Of a DNA stretch of 64,000 bases, positions 1-8,717 are shown piece by piece. Position 1 is the first letter of the stretch. Each line of letters begins with the position of its first letter. The notes below the pieces were generated by a model, which was given only the letters and a program-made list of their open reading frames with translations, did no database searches and was not told the origin of the DNA. The DNA is taken from assembly GCF_000934605.2 (NCBI RefSeq), contig NZ_CP010897.2, positions 248,001 through 312,000 of the forward strand, in the 5' to 3' direction. The DNA is from Pandoraea vervacti. Lineage in GTDB: Bacteria > Pseudomonadota > Gammaproteobacteria > Burkholderiales > Burkholderiaceae. Position numbers and translations under genes: made by a program.

Positions 1-402
1 CGGGTCGCGCGTGTCGTATTCGATTTCCGCGGGGATGCTCGGCACGGGCAGACGCTCGCGCAGGGCCAGCATCTGACGCAGGTGTTCGTTCTCGGCCACG
101 AGTTGGTTGTTGCGCTGGGCCTGCACGGAGAGTTCGAGATTGCGCTCGCGAAGCTTGCCGTTCTCGGTGGTGAGCTGCGATTCGGTCGAGAAGAATCCCG
201 CGACGCCCAGAATCGCGTCGCGCGGCAACAGCATCATGCGTTGCACGGGGTAGAGCGCGGTGCCGACGACGGTTCGCACCCGCTCCAGCGTGTTGTAGTG
301 CGAGTCGACCACGAGCAGGCCGATGGCGAGCGCGACGAAACAGATCAGCCGGGCCAACGCCGACGGTCCCTGTTTGAACAGTGGCGGCGGACTGTACTGC
401 AT
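1..402 (-). CDS. mreC: MreC, rod-shape-determining protein (5' part only)
   Basis: The first 134 codons are present; the gene continues past base 1. The protein opens with a short cytoplasmic stretch, one membrane segment (about residues 18-33, ICFVALAIGLLVV) and then a coiled-coil-like region rich in Glu, Gln and Leu, which is the usual N-terminal layout of MreC. MreC is a periplasmic scaffold that links the MreB filament to the peptidoglycan elongation enzymes. It lies just downstream of mreB on the same strand with a 184-bp gap, the conserved mreBCD order. The start codon is the ATG at 402-400, preceded by a GAAGGG purine run. Identity rests on topology and on the mreB neighbour, since the conserved beta domains fall outside the window. 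Confidence 0.9.
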   Translation of the reverse strand, partial: MQYSPPPLFKQGPSALARLICFVALAIGLLVVDSHYNTLERVRTVVGTALYPVQRMMLLPRDAILGVAGFFSTESQLTTENGKLRERNLELSVQAQRNNQLVAENEHLRQMLALRERLPVPSIPAEIEYDTRDP

Positions 403-586
403 GGTGGGCCCTTCAGGGAAGCACGCGCAGCGAGACGCTGCGGTGCGCGAGTAGTGTCAGTCGGGCGCGACGCAGCGGCGTGACGCCTGACTCCGCGCGC
501 GAGGTCTTGCTGCGTGGCCGGTCGTGCCGGGCGAGGGGGGGAAGGGATTGCCCCACCGCGCCGGACGACGAACCACGCACGTTGGC

Positions 587-1630
587 TTACTCGTAGGAGA
601 AGATGCTGCCGAGCTTGTCCATGCGCTCGAGCGCCATGCCCGAGCCACGCACCACGCAGGTGAGCGGGTCTTCGGCGACGAGCACGGGCAGGCCGGTTTC
701 TTCGGCGAGCAGACGGTCCAGATCGCGCAGCAACGCGCCACCGCCCGTGAGCATCATGCCGCGCTCGGCGATGTCGGCGCCCAGTTCCGGCGGCGTTTGT
801 TCGAGTGCGATCTTCACCGAGGACACGATCTGGTTGAGCGGATCGGTCAGGGCTTCGAGGATTTCGTTGCTGGAGATGGTGAAGGCGCGCGGAATCCCTT
901 CCGAGAGGTTGCGGCCCTTGACTTCCATTTCCTTGACTTCCGAGCCCGGGAAGGCCGAGCCGATTTCCTTCTTGATGGCTTCGGCGGTCTGTTCGCCGAT
1001 CAGCATGCCGTAGTTGCGGCGGATGTAGTTGACGATCGCTTCGTCGAACTTGTCGCCGCCCACGCGCACCGAACCCTTGTAGACGATACCGCCCAGCGAG
1101 ATCACGCCCACCTCGGTCGTGCCGCCGCCGATGTCGACGACCATCGAGCCCGTGGCTTCCGAGACCGGAAGCCCGGCGCCGATGGCAGCGGCCATCGGCT
1201 CTTCGATCAGATACACCTGCGAGGCGCCGGCGCCGTGCGCGGCTTCCTTGATGGCGCGACGCTCGACCTGGGTCGAACCGCACGGCACGCAGATGATGAT
1301 GCGCGGCGAGGGCGAGAACAGGCGCGACTCGTGAGCCATCTTGATGAACTGCTTGATCATCTGCTCGGTCACGGTGAAGTCGGCGATCACGCCGTCCTTC
1401 ATCGGACGAATGGCTTCGATGTTGCCCGGAACCTTGCCGAGCATCTGCTTGGCTTCCTTACCGACGGCTTGAATCGTCTTCTTGCCGCTCGGGCCGCCTT
1501 CCTGACGAATGGCGACAACCGAGGGTTCGTCGAGAACGACGCCCTTGCCGCGCATGTAGATCAGGGTGTTGGCCGTGCCCAGGTCGATGGCCAGGTCGTT
1601 GGAGAAATAGCTGCGAAGAAAACCGAACAT
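587..1630 (-). CDS. mreB: MreB, actin-like rod-shape protein
   Basis: 347 residues, the same length as E. coli MreB. The start (MFGFLRSYFSNDLAIDLG) is the ATG at 1630; an in-frame upstream extension to 1759 is not family-like. Actin-fold signatures are visible: the phosphate-1 loop IDLGTANTLIY near the N-terminus, the phosphate-2 loop DIGGGTTEVGVIS in the middle and the adenosine motif TGGGALLRDLD near the C-terminus. MreB forms membrane-bound filaments under the inner membrane that guide elongation of the cell wall. mreC follows downstream. The gene diverges from gatC across a 550-bp intergenic region that must hold its promoter. Confidence 0.97.
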   Translation of the reverse strand: MFGFLRSYFSNDLAIDLGTANTLIYMRGKGVVLDEPSVVAIRQEGGPSGKKTIQAVGKEAKQMLGKVPGNIEAIRPMKDGVIADFTVTEQMIKQFIKMAHESRLFSPSPRIIICVPCGSTQVERRAIKEAAHGAGASQVYLIEEPMAAAIGAGLPVSEATGSMVVDIGGGTTEVGVISLGGIVYKGSVRVGGDKFDEAIVNYIRRNYGMLIGEQTAEAIKKEIGSAFPGSEVKEMEVKGRNLSEGIPRAFTISSNEILEALTDPLNQIVSSVKIALEQTPPELGADIAERGMMLTGGGALLRDLDRLLAEETGLPVLVAEDPLTCVVRGSGMALERMDKLGSIFSYE

Positions 1631-2180
1631 GCAAAATCCTGTGTTTGCGTGAGGCCGCCCAATGAACTTGACTGGGACGGCTGCCTGTCGTCTGGGTTCC
1701 GGCCTGTTCGCAAAAAAATCGCCAGGCGCCACGCGGCGGCTCGCGAAACATGCGGACAAACCGAGGAATGCTGTACTGGGCAGGAGGCGGGGCTGCCGTC
1801 AAAAATCCGTCGCGTCAGGGTCTTCCAATGGACTGCGCGATCGTCTGTCGCGCCCCCCGGACTGGCCGTGGCCCACCTGCGCGACAGCGGCGGAGGGTGC
1901 AAAAACACGCTCCGACGCAAATTTAATGCGCAATGATACCTTATAATTTCGCAGGTTTTGCAGGAAAAACGAGCACGTTGACGCCACATTCGACCCCCGC
2001 GGCAGTTTCGCCCGGGAGCCTTGCGGCACGGCGTGTCAGCCCTCCTGCGCAGCGCGATGCACGGAGTCAAACAGAGGCCGGGTTCCGACTCGTTCGCAGA
2101 ATCTCCGCATTCTGGCCCTAATTTTGGCGTCAGACATGCATTCAGCTGCTCTCCAATGCGCATTTTTTCGGGATTTCTTC
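1631..2180. other. Divergent intergenic region mreB / gatC
   Basis: 550 bp without a convincing gene; ORFs crossing it are low-complexity extensions of neighbours. It must contain promoters for mreB (minus) and gatCAB (plus). A TATAAT hexamer lies at 1942-1947 on the plus strand within a locally AT-rich patch (1918-1975). On the minus strand the same patch offers TATCAT as a -10-like element. Neither has a good -35 match, so the assignments are tentative. Confidence 0.5.
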
Positions 2181-2480
2181 ATGGCTTTGAATCTCTCAGA
2201 CGTCAAACGCATTGCCCATCTCGCGCGTCTCGAGCTGGCCGATGACGAGGCGGCACACATGGAAAAGGAGCTCAACGGCTTCTTCGCGCTCGTCGAACAG
2301 ATGCAGTCGGTCGACACGACGGACGTCGCCCCGCTTGCGCACCCGATCGAACAAATTCAGAAAGTCGCTCAGCGTTTGCGCACCGATGTCGTGACCGAGT
2401 TCGTCGATCGCGATGCGAATCAGCGTCCGGCGCCCGCCGTCCAGGATGGTCTTTACCTGGTCCCGAAGGTCATCGAGTGA
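2181..2480 (+). CDS. gatC: GatC, Asp/Glu-tRNA amidotransferase subunit C
   Basis: 99 residues, the normal size of GatC. The start is the ATG at 2181 (MALNLSDVKRIAHLARLEL), which matches the family N-terminus; an in-frame upstream ATG at 2124 would add 19 non-conserved residues. GatC is the small belt-like subunit that holds GatA and GatB together. The complex amidates Glu-tRNA(Gln) or Asp-tRNA(Asn) in organisms lacking the direct synthetase. The C-terminal part (LRTDVVTEFVDRDAN) is the conserved segment running along GatA. It is followed after 144 bp by gatA on the same strand, and gatB comes two genes later. Confidence 0.96.
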   Translation: MALNLSDVKRIAHLARLELADDEAAHMEKELNGFFALVEQMQSVDTTDVAPLAHPIEQIQKVAQRLRTDVVTEFVDRDANQRPAPAVQDGLYLVPKVIE

Positions 2481-2624
2481 GGCCGGAGGCCGTCGCGCTG
2501 CGGGCTTCACTGCCGCTTGCCACCGCCGCTAGTCACTGTCGCTCCCTACCGACGCTCACACTGCCGCACACACACTGCCGCAAATTTACGCAGCTTTCAT
2601 GCGCTACCCAGCACAGCAGCCATC

Positions 2625-4115
2625 ATGGAACAAGATCTGATTCACTTGCAGGATTTGCGCGCCGCGCTCGACGCCAAGCGCGTCTCGAGCGTCGAGCTCA
2701 CGCAGCACTATCTGGCGCGCATCGCCGCTGCCGCCGATCTGAACGCCTTCGTTCACGTCGACGCCGAAGCCAGTCTCACGCAGGCACGTGCGGCCGATGC
2801 CCGTATCGCCGCAGGGGATGGCGCGAACCAGCCGCTGCTGGGCATTCCCGTCGCACACAAGGACGTGTTCGTCACGCGCGGCTGGCACAGCACTGCCGGC
2901 TCGCGCATGCTCAAGGGCTATCAAAGCCCGTTCGACGCCGCGGTCGTGGAGCGTCTGTCGGACGCCGGCATGGTCACGCTGGGCAAGACCAACATGGACG
3001 AGTTCGCCATGGGGTCGTCCAACGAAAACTCCTACTACGGCCCGGTGAAGAACCCCTGGGACAAGCTCGCCGTGCCCGGCGGCTCCTCGGGCGGCTCGGC
3101 CGCGGCGGTGGCCGCACGTCTCGCGCCGGCCGCCACGGGCACCGACACCGGCGGTTCGATCCGCCAGCCGGCCGCATTTTGCGGCGTGACCGGCATCAAG
3201 CCGACGTACGGCCGCGTCTCGCGCTACGGCATGATCGCCTTCGCCTCGTCGCTCGACCAGGGCGGCCCGTTCGGGCACAGCGCCGCGGATTGTGCGTGGC
3301 TGCTTAATGGCATGGCCGGTTTCGACGCCCGCGATTCGACCAGTCTGGAACGTGCGGACGAAGACTTCGCCCGTGGACTGGGCAAGCCGCTCGATGGCGC
3401 GACGGCCGACAAGCCGCTCGCGGGTCTGCGCATCGGTCTGCCGGCCGAATACTTCGGTGAAGGGCTCGACGCCGACGTGCGCGCCTCCATCGACGACGCG
3501 CTGGCCGAATTCGAGAAGCTCGGCGCCGTGCGCGTGCCGGTATCGCTGCCGAAGACGGAGCTCTCGATTCCGGTGTACTACGTGCTCGCCCCGGCGGAAG
3601 CCTCGTCGAACCTGTCGCGTTTCGATGGCGTGCGCTTCGGCCATCGTGCCGACGAGTACCGCGATCTGCTAGACATGTACAAGAAGTCGCGCGCCGAAGG
3701 CTTTGGCACGGAGGTCAAGCGCCGCATTCTCGTGGGCACCTACGTGCTCTCGCACGGTTACTACGACGCCTACTACCTTCAGGCGCAGAAGATTCGCCGC
3801 CTGATCGCGCAGGACTTCCAGAACGCGTTCGCGCAGTGCGACGTCATCATGGGGCCGGTCGCCCCGTCGGTGGCGTGGAACCTGGGCGAGAAGAGCGCCG
3901 ATCCGGTGCAGATGTATCTGGCCGACATCTACACGCTGTCGGTGAGCCTCGCGGGCCTGCCGGGCATGAGCCTGCCGGTCGGGCCGGGGCGTGACGCGCG
4001 CCCGGTCGGTCTGCAAATGATCGGCAACTACTTCGACGAAGCCCGCCTGCTGCAAGTGGCCGACGCGTTCCAGCGTGCGACCGACTGGCACAAGCGCGCC
4101 CCGGCTGGCGTCTGA
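2625..4115 (+). CDS. gatA: GatA, Asp/Glu-tRNA amidotransferase subunit A
   Basis: 496 residues. Starting at the ATG at 2625 (MEQDLIHLQDL) puts the amidase-signature triad at Lys79 (in AHKD), cis-Ser154 (in PGGSSGGS) and Ser178 (in TDTGGSIR), the usual GatA numbering, which supports this start over the in-frame upstream one at 2517. GatA hydrolyses glutamine (or asparagine) to supply ammonia, which is channelled to GatB for transamidation of misacylated tRNA. It acts in the cytoplasm within GatCAB. Only 2 bp separate it from the next gene, a lipoprotein, so it is co-transcribed with that gene and probably with gatB. Confidence 0.97.
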   Translation: MEQDLIHLQDLRAALDAKRVSSVELTQHYLARIAAAADLNAFVHVDAEASLTQARAADARIAAGDGANQPLLGIPVAHKDVFVTRGWHSTAGSRMLKGYQSPFDAAVVERLSDAGMVTLGKTNMDEFAMGSSNENSYYGPVKNPWDKLAVPGGSSGGSAAAVAARLAPAATGTDTGGSIRQPAAFCGVTGIKPTYGRVSRYGMIAFASSLDQGGPFGHSAADCAWLLNGMAGFDARDSTSLERADEDFARGLGKPLDGATADKPLAGLRIGLPAEYFGEGLDADVRASIDDALAEFEKLGAVRVPVSLPKTELSIPVYYVLAPAEASSNLSRFDGVRFGHRADEYRDLLDMYKKSRAEGFGTEVKRRILVGTYVLSHGYYDAYYLQAQKIRRLIAQDFQNAFAQCDVIMGPVAPSVAWNLGEKSADPVQMYLADIYTLSVSLAGLPGMSLPVGPGRDARPVGLQMIGNYFDEARLLQVADAFQRATDWHKRAPAGV

Positions 4116-4117
4116 TC

Positions 4118-4645
4118 ATGAGCGGCCCGCGTATGCAACACGACGACATGACATCTCTCGCCGCCGGTCCGATGATCGTCGCGCCGGCCGCGCGCGGGCT
4201 GTTCGCGCGTGGCCTGATGCTTGCGGCCATGGTGCTCACGCTCGCGTCGTGCTCGTTGCCGTTCTCGCGTCCCACGCCGATCGCCTATCGCGAAATCAAT
4301 CTGTCGGGCTACTGCGCGCAGACCGACGAAGACGGTTTTCGCGAACAGGCAACGCTCAAGGTTCAGGGCAATCAGGTGCAGTCCCTCGACTGGCGTCTTT
4401 GGGTCGGCAATCGCGGCAGTTGCCATTTCAATCTGGCGGATTTTCACCAGACGCAGTGGCGCCCGAGCATCGAGCTGCGCGCCAACCGCGGCAGTTGCAA
4501 GCTGTTGATCTGGCAGGACCCGGGCAATGTGACCATCGGCCACGCGAACTGCGAGGCATATTGCACGCCGGGCGTCTACGAGACGGCGTGGCCAGTGAGC
4601 TTCGATCCGCAGTCGGGCATCTGCGCACGCGGCACGCGCCGGTGA
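4118..4645 (+). CDS. Small predicted lipoprotein inside the gat operon
   Basis: 175 residues starting 2 bp after the gatA stop. A basic/hydrophobic leader ends in the lipobox LTLASC (Cys near residue 46), predicting export and lipidation. The leader is unusually long, so a downstream start such as the internal Met closer to the hydrophobic core is possible. The mature part has six further Cys residues, in contexts such as GYCAQT, RGSCHF, RGSCKL, HANCEAYC and SGICAR, suggesting a disulfide-stabilised small periplasmic domain. I do not recognise a family. No functional link to tRNA amidation is evident; the position between gatA and gatB looks like operon hitch-hiking. Confidence 0.8.
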   Translation: MSGPRMQHDDMTSLAAGPMIVAPAARGLFARGLMLAAMVLTLASCSLPFSRPTPIAYREINLSGYCAQTDEDGFREQATLKVQGNQVQSLDWRLWVGNRGSCHFNLADFHQTQWRPSIELRANRGSCKLLIWQDPGNVTIGHANCEAYCTPGVYETAWPVSFDPQSGICARGTRR

Positions 4646-4705
4646 GCGACGGTAGGTGCCAGTGAGTACCAGTAAGCGCCGATTAGCGGCGACGAACAGG
4701 AACAG

Positions 4706-4743
4706 GCCGGTCGCCTCCGGGGATGAACCCGGGGCCGACCGGC
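4706..4743 (+). repeat. Long imperfect hairpin between lipoprotein gene and gatB
   Basis: Bases 4706-4713 (GCCGGTCG region) pair with 4736-4743, then one C-C mismatch, two more pairs, and a CCGGG/CCCGG inner stem closing a six-base loop (GATGAA). This gives a nearly continuous 16-bp stem about 55 bp before the gatB start. No T-tract follows, so it is unlike a classic terminator; it may be an RNA-processing or stability element. Confidence 0.55.
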
Positions 4744-4798
4744 AGCAAAGGCAGGGCGACACGCGCCGTGCCCACAAGTTGAGACAAGGGTGAACCTT

Positions 4799-6271
4799 AT
4801 GCAATGGGAAGTCGTTATTGGTCTGGAGACGCATGCACAGCTCTCCACCGCTTCCAAGATTTTCTCGGGCGCATCGACGCAGTTCGGCGCGGCTCCCAAC
4901 ACGCAGGCATGTCCGGTGGATCTGGCGTTGCCGGGCGTGCTGCCGGTGCTCAATCGCGGCGCGGTTGAGCGTGCCATCGAATTCGGTCTGGCCATCGGCG
5001 CGACGATTGCGCCGCGCAGCATCTTCGCGCGCAAGAATTACTTCTACCCGGACCTGCCCAAGGGCTATCAGATCAGCCAGTACGAAATCCCGGTGGTGCA
5101 GGGCGGCTCGCTGAAGATTCAGGTCGAAGCCGATGCCCGCACCGGTCGCGAAGCCTACGAAAAGGTGGTCACGCTCACGCGCGCTCACCTCGAAGAGGAT
5201 GCAGGCAAGTCGCTTCACGAAGACTTTGCCGGCATGACCGGCATCGACCTGAACCGTGCCGGCACGCCGCTGCTGGAAATCGTGACGGAGCCGGAAATGC
5301 GCAGCGCGGCCGAAGCCGTGGCATACGCCAAGGCGCTTCATGGCCTGGTCGTCTGGCTCGGCATTTGTGACGGCAACATGCAGGAAGGCTCGTTCCGCTG
5401 CGACGCCAACGTGTCCGTGCGTCCGCTCGGCCAGAAGGAATTCGGCACGCGCGCCGAAATCAAGAACCTGAACTCGTTCCGCTTCCTTGAAGAGGCAATT
5501 CAGTACGAAGTGCGTCGTCAGATCGAACTGATCGAAGACGGCGGCACGGTGGTGCAGGAAACGCGTCTTTACGACCCGGACAAGAAGGAAACGCGTTCGA
5601 TGCGCAGCAAGGAAGACGCGCACGACTACCGTTACTTCCCGGACCCGGACCTGATGCCGCTCGTGATCGACAGCGAATGGATCGAGCGCGTGCGCGCCGC
5701 GCTGCCGGAGCTGCCCGCAGGCATGCAGGCTCGCTTCGTCGAGTCGTATGGCTTGTCCGATTACGACGCCGCCGTGCTCACGCAGTCGAAGGCGCAAGCC
5801 GCGTACTTCGAAGCCGTGGTGGCGAAGGCCGGCAAGGCGAACGCCAAGCCCGCCGCGAACTGGATCATGGGCGAATTGTCGTCGATGCTCAATCGCGAAG
5901 ACCTGAGCATCGACGCGAGCCCGGTGTCGAGCGCACAGCTTGCCGGTTTGCTCGCCCGTATCGCCGACAACACGATCTCGAACAAGATCGCCAAGGAAGT
6001 CTTCCAGCTGATGTGGGAGGCGCGTGCGACCGACGACGGCGCGGCCGATCGCCTCATCGAGGCGAAGGGGCTCAAGCAGATTACCGACACGGGCGCGATC
6101 GAGAAGATCATCGACGAAGTGCTGGCCGCCAATGCCAAGTCCGTCGAAGAGTTCCGCGCGGGCAAGGAAAAGGCGTTCAATGCGCTGGTCGGTCAGGCGA
6201 TGAAGGCCACGAAGGGCAAGGCCAATCCGGCACAGGTCAACGAACTGCTCAAGAAGAAGCTGGGTGCCTGA
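4799..6271 (+). CDS. gatB: GatB, Asp/Glu-tRNA amidotransferase subunit B
   Basis: 490 residues from the ATG at 4799 (MQWEVVIGLETHAQL). An in-frame GTG at 4790 is less likely because the AAGGG ribosome site at 4786-4790 sits eight bases before the ATG. GatB carries the kinase/transamidase cradle and the C-terminal YqeY-like tail that grips the tRNA. Family motifs include VIGLETHAQL, KNYFYPDLPKGYQISQY, EDAGKSLH, DLNRAGTPLLEIVTEP and FRCDANVSVRP. The C-terminal helical part ends in NPAQVNELLKKKLGA, as expected for the tail domain. It completes GatCAB with the two upstream subunits. Confidence 0.97.
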   Translation: MQWEVVIGLETHAQLSTASKIFSGASTQFGAAPNTQACPVDLALPGVLPVLNRGAVERAIEFGLAIGATIAPRSIFARKNYFYPDLPKGYQISQYEIPVVQGGSLKIQVEADARTGREAYEKVVTLTRAHLEEDAGKSLHEDFAGMTGIDLNRAGTPLLEIVTEPEMRSAAEAVAYAKALHGLVVWLGICDGNMQEGSFRCDANVSVRPLGQKEFGTRAEIKNLNSFRFLEEAIQYEVRRQIELIEDGGTVVQETRLYDPDKKETRSMRSKEDAHDYRYFPDPDLMPLVIDSEWIERVRAALPELPAGMQARFVESYGLSDYDAAVLTQSKAQAAYFEAVVAKAGKANAKPAANWIMGELSSMLNREDLSIDASPVSSAQLAGLLARIADNTISNKIAKEVFQLMWEARATDDGAADRLIEAKGLKQITDTGAIEKIIDEVLAANAKSVEEFRAGKEKAFNALVGQAMKATKGKANPAQVNELLKKKLGA

Positions 6272-6330
6272 CGAAGGTCGATGACGCGTTACCGGCGGCA
6301 ACAGACACCGGTAAAACGTGATGAACGAAG

Positions 6331-6364
6331 GGCGCGGTAGCCGAGATTCGGCGCCGCGCCTTTT
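6331..6364 (+). terminator. Rho-independent terminator of gatCAB
   Basis: GGCGCGG at 6331-6337 pairs with CCGCGCC at 6354-6360 and is followed by TTTTGTTTTG. It lies 60 bp after the gatB stop. Confidence 0.8.
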
Positions 6365-6511
6365 GTTTTGCCCTTCGGGCATGGCGACGCGCCGATTCTC
6401 CTATTCGCCTATTGGCTTATCGTCCACCTGACTTCCCTTATGCCGGGACTTTTTTGGACCCCCCGCAAATTGCGCCATACTCCCAGCTAACTGAAACGGC
6501 AGGAGTTGGCG

Positions 6512-7318
6512 ATGTTCGAGAAATACCGCGTACCGCTCGGCAAGAAGCTGGACCTGTCGGCCTTCGACCCGGCCGACAAACCCTTTTCCAGCGCGAACAA
6601 GGATGACGACAAGGTGCGTATGGCCGAGTTGGCGCTCAAGCTCGACGAGTTGCAGACGATTCTGCACGCCAACAGCAGGCACCGGGTCCTGCTCGTCCTT
6701 CAGGGCATGGACACGAGCGGCAAGGACGGAACCATCCGCGCGGTATTCCAGAACGTCGATCCGCTGGGGATTCGCGTCGCCAACTTCAAGTCGCCCACGC
6801 CGATCGAACTGGCGCGTGACTTTCTGTGGCGCGTTCACGCCGTGGTCCCCGCCGCCGGCGAGCTGACCATTTTCAACCGCAGTCATTACGAAGACGTGCT
6901 CATTACGCGCGTGCACGACTGGATCGATGCGGACGAGTGCAAGCGTCGCTATACGCACATCAACAACTTCGAACAACTGCTCATCGACAACAACACGCAC
7001 ATCATCAAGTGCTTTTTGCATATCTCGTCGGAGGAGCAGCGCAAGCGATTGCAGGAGCGCATCGACGACCCGAACAAGCATTGGAAATTCGAGCTGGGCG
7101 ACCTCAAGGAACGCAGCTTCTGGCCGCAATACACAAAGGCCTACGAAGCCGCGTTATCGGCAACGTCGACGGAACATGCGCCGTGGTATATCGTGCCTTC
7201 CGACTCGAAACGTCACCGTAATCTGATGGTGGCAGAGTTGCTGGTGCACGTATTGAGCGAGCTGAAGCTGACTTATCCGCCGGCCCGGCCCGAATTGACG
7301 GGCATGAAGGTGGAATGA
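6512..7318 (+). CDS. ppk2: Polyphosphate kinase 2 family protein
   Basis: 268 residues. The ATG at 6512 has an AGGAG site at 6501-6505; the TTG two codons upstream overlaps that site and is rejected. The Walker A motif GMDTSGKDG (residues 65-73) and the lid-type segment NRSHYEDVLITRVH place it in the single-domain PPK2 family, which transfers phosphate between polyphosphate and nucleotides, usually from polyP to NDP or NMP. The conserved C-terminal pattern SFWPQYTKAYE and PWYIVPSD also fits. Which substrate class (I, II or III) it belongs to cannot be settled here. It stands alone, between the gat terminator and the RND operon. Confidence 0.93.
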   Translation: MFEKYRVPLGKKLDLSAFDPADKPFSSANKDDDKVRMAELALKLDELQTILHANSRHRVLLVLQGMDTSGKDGTIRAVFQNVDPLGIRVANFKSPTPIELARDFLWRVHAVVPAAGELTIFNRSHYEDVLITRVHDWIDADECKRRYTHINNFEQLLIDNNTHIIKCFLHISSEEQRKRLQERIDDPNKHWKFELGDLKERSFWPQYTKAYEAALSATSTEHAPWYIVPSDSKRHRNLMVAELLVHVLSELKLTYPPARPELTGMKVE

Positions 7319-7478
7319 CGCAGCGCAGCATGGGCAGTCGCAAGACAAAAAATGAAGCAGCGCAATGCTCTGAATAGCAGTGCGCGTACGCGATGGTTTT
7401 ATCACTAGAAACAGACGCAACCGGACAGGCGGGGGCCTGACCGGCAAGAGGGCGTCGCATGGGGAAACGGGGAAGAAG

Positions 7479-8717
7479 ATGAGTGACGAGAACGCCCGCC
7501 GGCCGTTGCCGGGGGAGGCGGCTGCCCGGGGGCAGGCGGGGACGGATAAGCCGGGTCAACCGGATAGGACAAGCAAGCCCGCGGCGCGGCGCTGGGGCGT
7601 CGGCCTGCTCGCAGTGGTGCTGGTGGCGGGTGGCGCGCTCTGGCTGCGCTCGCGCGGCGCGGAGAAGCCGGTCAAGACAGCCGTTGCGCCTTCGGTGACG
7701 GTCGCGACGGTCGAGGTGCGCGATGTGCCGGTGCGGCTCATCGCCAACGGCACGGTCACGGCACGCCAGACGATCGACGTTCGTCCGCAAATCTCCAGCA
7801 CGATCCGTCAGGTCCACATCAAGGAAGGCGATTTCGTCAAAGCGGGACAGTTGCTGTTCTCGCTCGATGCCCGTATGGACGAGGCGAACCTCAAGAAGGT
7901 GCAGGCGCAACTCGCCAAGGACGAAGCCGATCTCGCCAACGCGCGTCGCTCGCTCGCGCGGACGCGGCAACTGATCGCGGAGCATTTCGTCTCGCAAAGC
8001 GCGCTCGATACGGCGCAAAGCAGCGTGGACAGCCTCACCGCGCAGGTTGCCGCCGATCGTGCCGCGATTGCCGCCAGTCAGGTGGCGGTCGACTACAACC
8101 AGATTCGCGCAGGCATCGACGGTCGCACCGGCGCGATCAACGTGCATCCGGGCAGTCTCGTGACGCCGGGCGGGGCGGCGCTCGTGAGCATCACGCAACT
8201 CGATCCGATCGACATCAGTTTCACGCTGCCTGAAGGCGCGCTGGCCGAACTTCAGGCCGCGCGTGCAGGTGGCCCCGTGTCGGTGACGGCCACGCTCGGC
8301 ACCACGGGAGTGACGGCCACCGGTCAGCTCAGCTTCATCGATAACGCCGTGGATTCGCAGACGGGCACGATCCGTCTGAAAGCGGCCTACGACAATCGCG
8401 ACGCGAAGCTGTGGCCCGGCATGTACCTGAACGTCGCCGTGATTGGCCGCGTACTCAGGCAGGCGAGCGTGGTGCCGCCGCAGGCGGTGCAAACCGGTCC
8501 GGACGGCAAGTTCGTCTATGTGATCGGCGAGGACGGCAAGGTGAGCGCCAAAGCGGTAAAGGTCGGCTATGTGGAAGCGAAGCTCGCCGTGGTCGACGGC
8601 GTGCCCGGCGGCACGAAGGTCGTGCAGGAGGGCGCGGAAAACCTGCGCCCGGGCAACAAGGTGACGGTCGTCGCGTCGCGCGAAGGTGGCGCCGCAGGCG
8701 CAGGGAAAGCGCCATGA
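7479..8717 (+). CDS. RND efflux periplasmic adaptor (MdtA-like)
   Basis: 412 residues from the ATG at 7479, preceded by GGAAG; in-frame sequence upstream to 7380 lacks family character. A short Pro/Gly-rich cytoplasmic stretch is followed by one membrane anchor (GVGLLAVVLVAGGALWL), not a lipobox. The barrel-sandwich half-motifs (VRPQISSTIRQVHIKEGDFVKAGQLLF and INVHPGSLVTPGG) flank an alpha-hairpin (KKVQAQLAKDEADLANARRS...). The beta-barrel and membrane-proximal domains follow. The protein joins the inner-membrane pump to an outer-membrane channel. Its stop overlaps the pump gene start (ATGA), so the two are translationally coupled. No outer-membrane factor is encoded nearby, so a TolC-like partner must come from elsewhere. 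Confidence 0.93.
   Translation: MSDENARRPLPGEAAARGQAGTDKPGQPDRTSKPAARRWGVGLLAVVLVAGGALWLRSRGAEKPVKTAVAPSVTVATVEVRDVPVRLIANGTVTARQTIDVRPQISSTIRQVHIKEGDFVKAGQLLFSLDARMDEANLKKVQAQLAKDEADLANARRSLARTRQLIAEHFVSQSALDTAQSSVDSLTAQVAADRAAIAASQVAVDYNQIRAGIDGRTGAINVHPGSLVTPGGAALVSITQLDPIDISFTLPEGALAELQAARAGGPVSVTATLGTTGVTATGQLSFIDNAVDSQTGTIRLKAAYDNRDAKLWPGMYLNVAVIGRVLRQASVVPPQAVQTGPDGKFVYVIGEDGKVSAKAVKVGYVEAKLAVVDGVPGGTKVVQEGAENLRPGNKVTVVASREGGAAGAGKAP

Noticed and set aside
4028..6382. 784-codon minus-strand frame opposite gatB and the lipoprotein gene
   Set aside because: Antisense shadow of gatB; no recognisable protein features.
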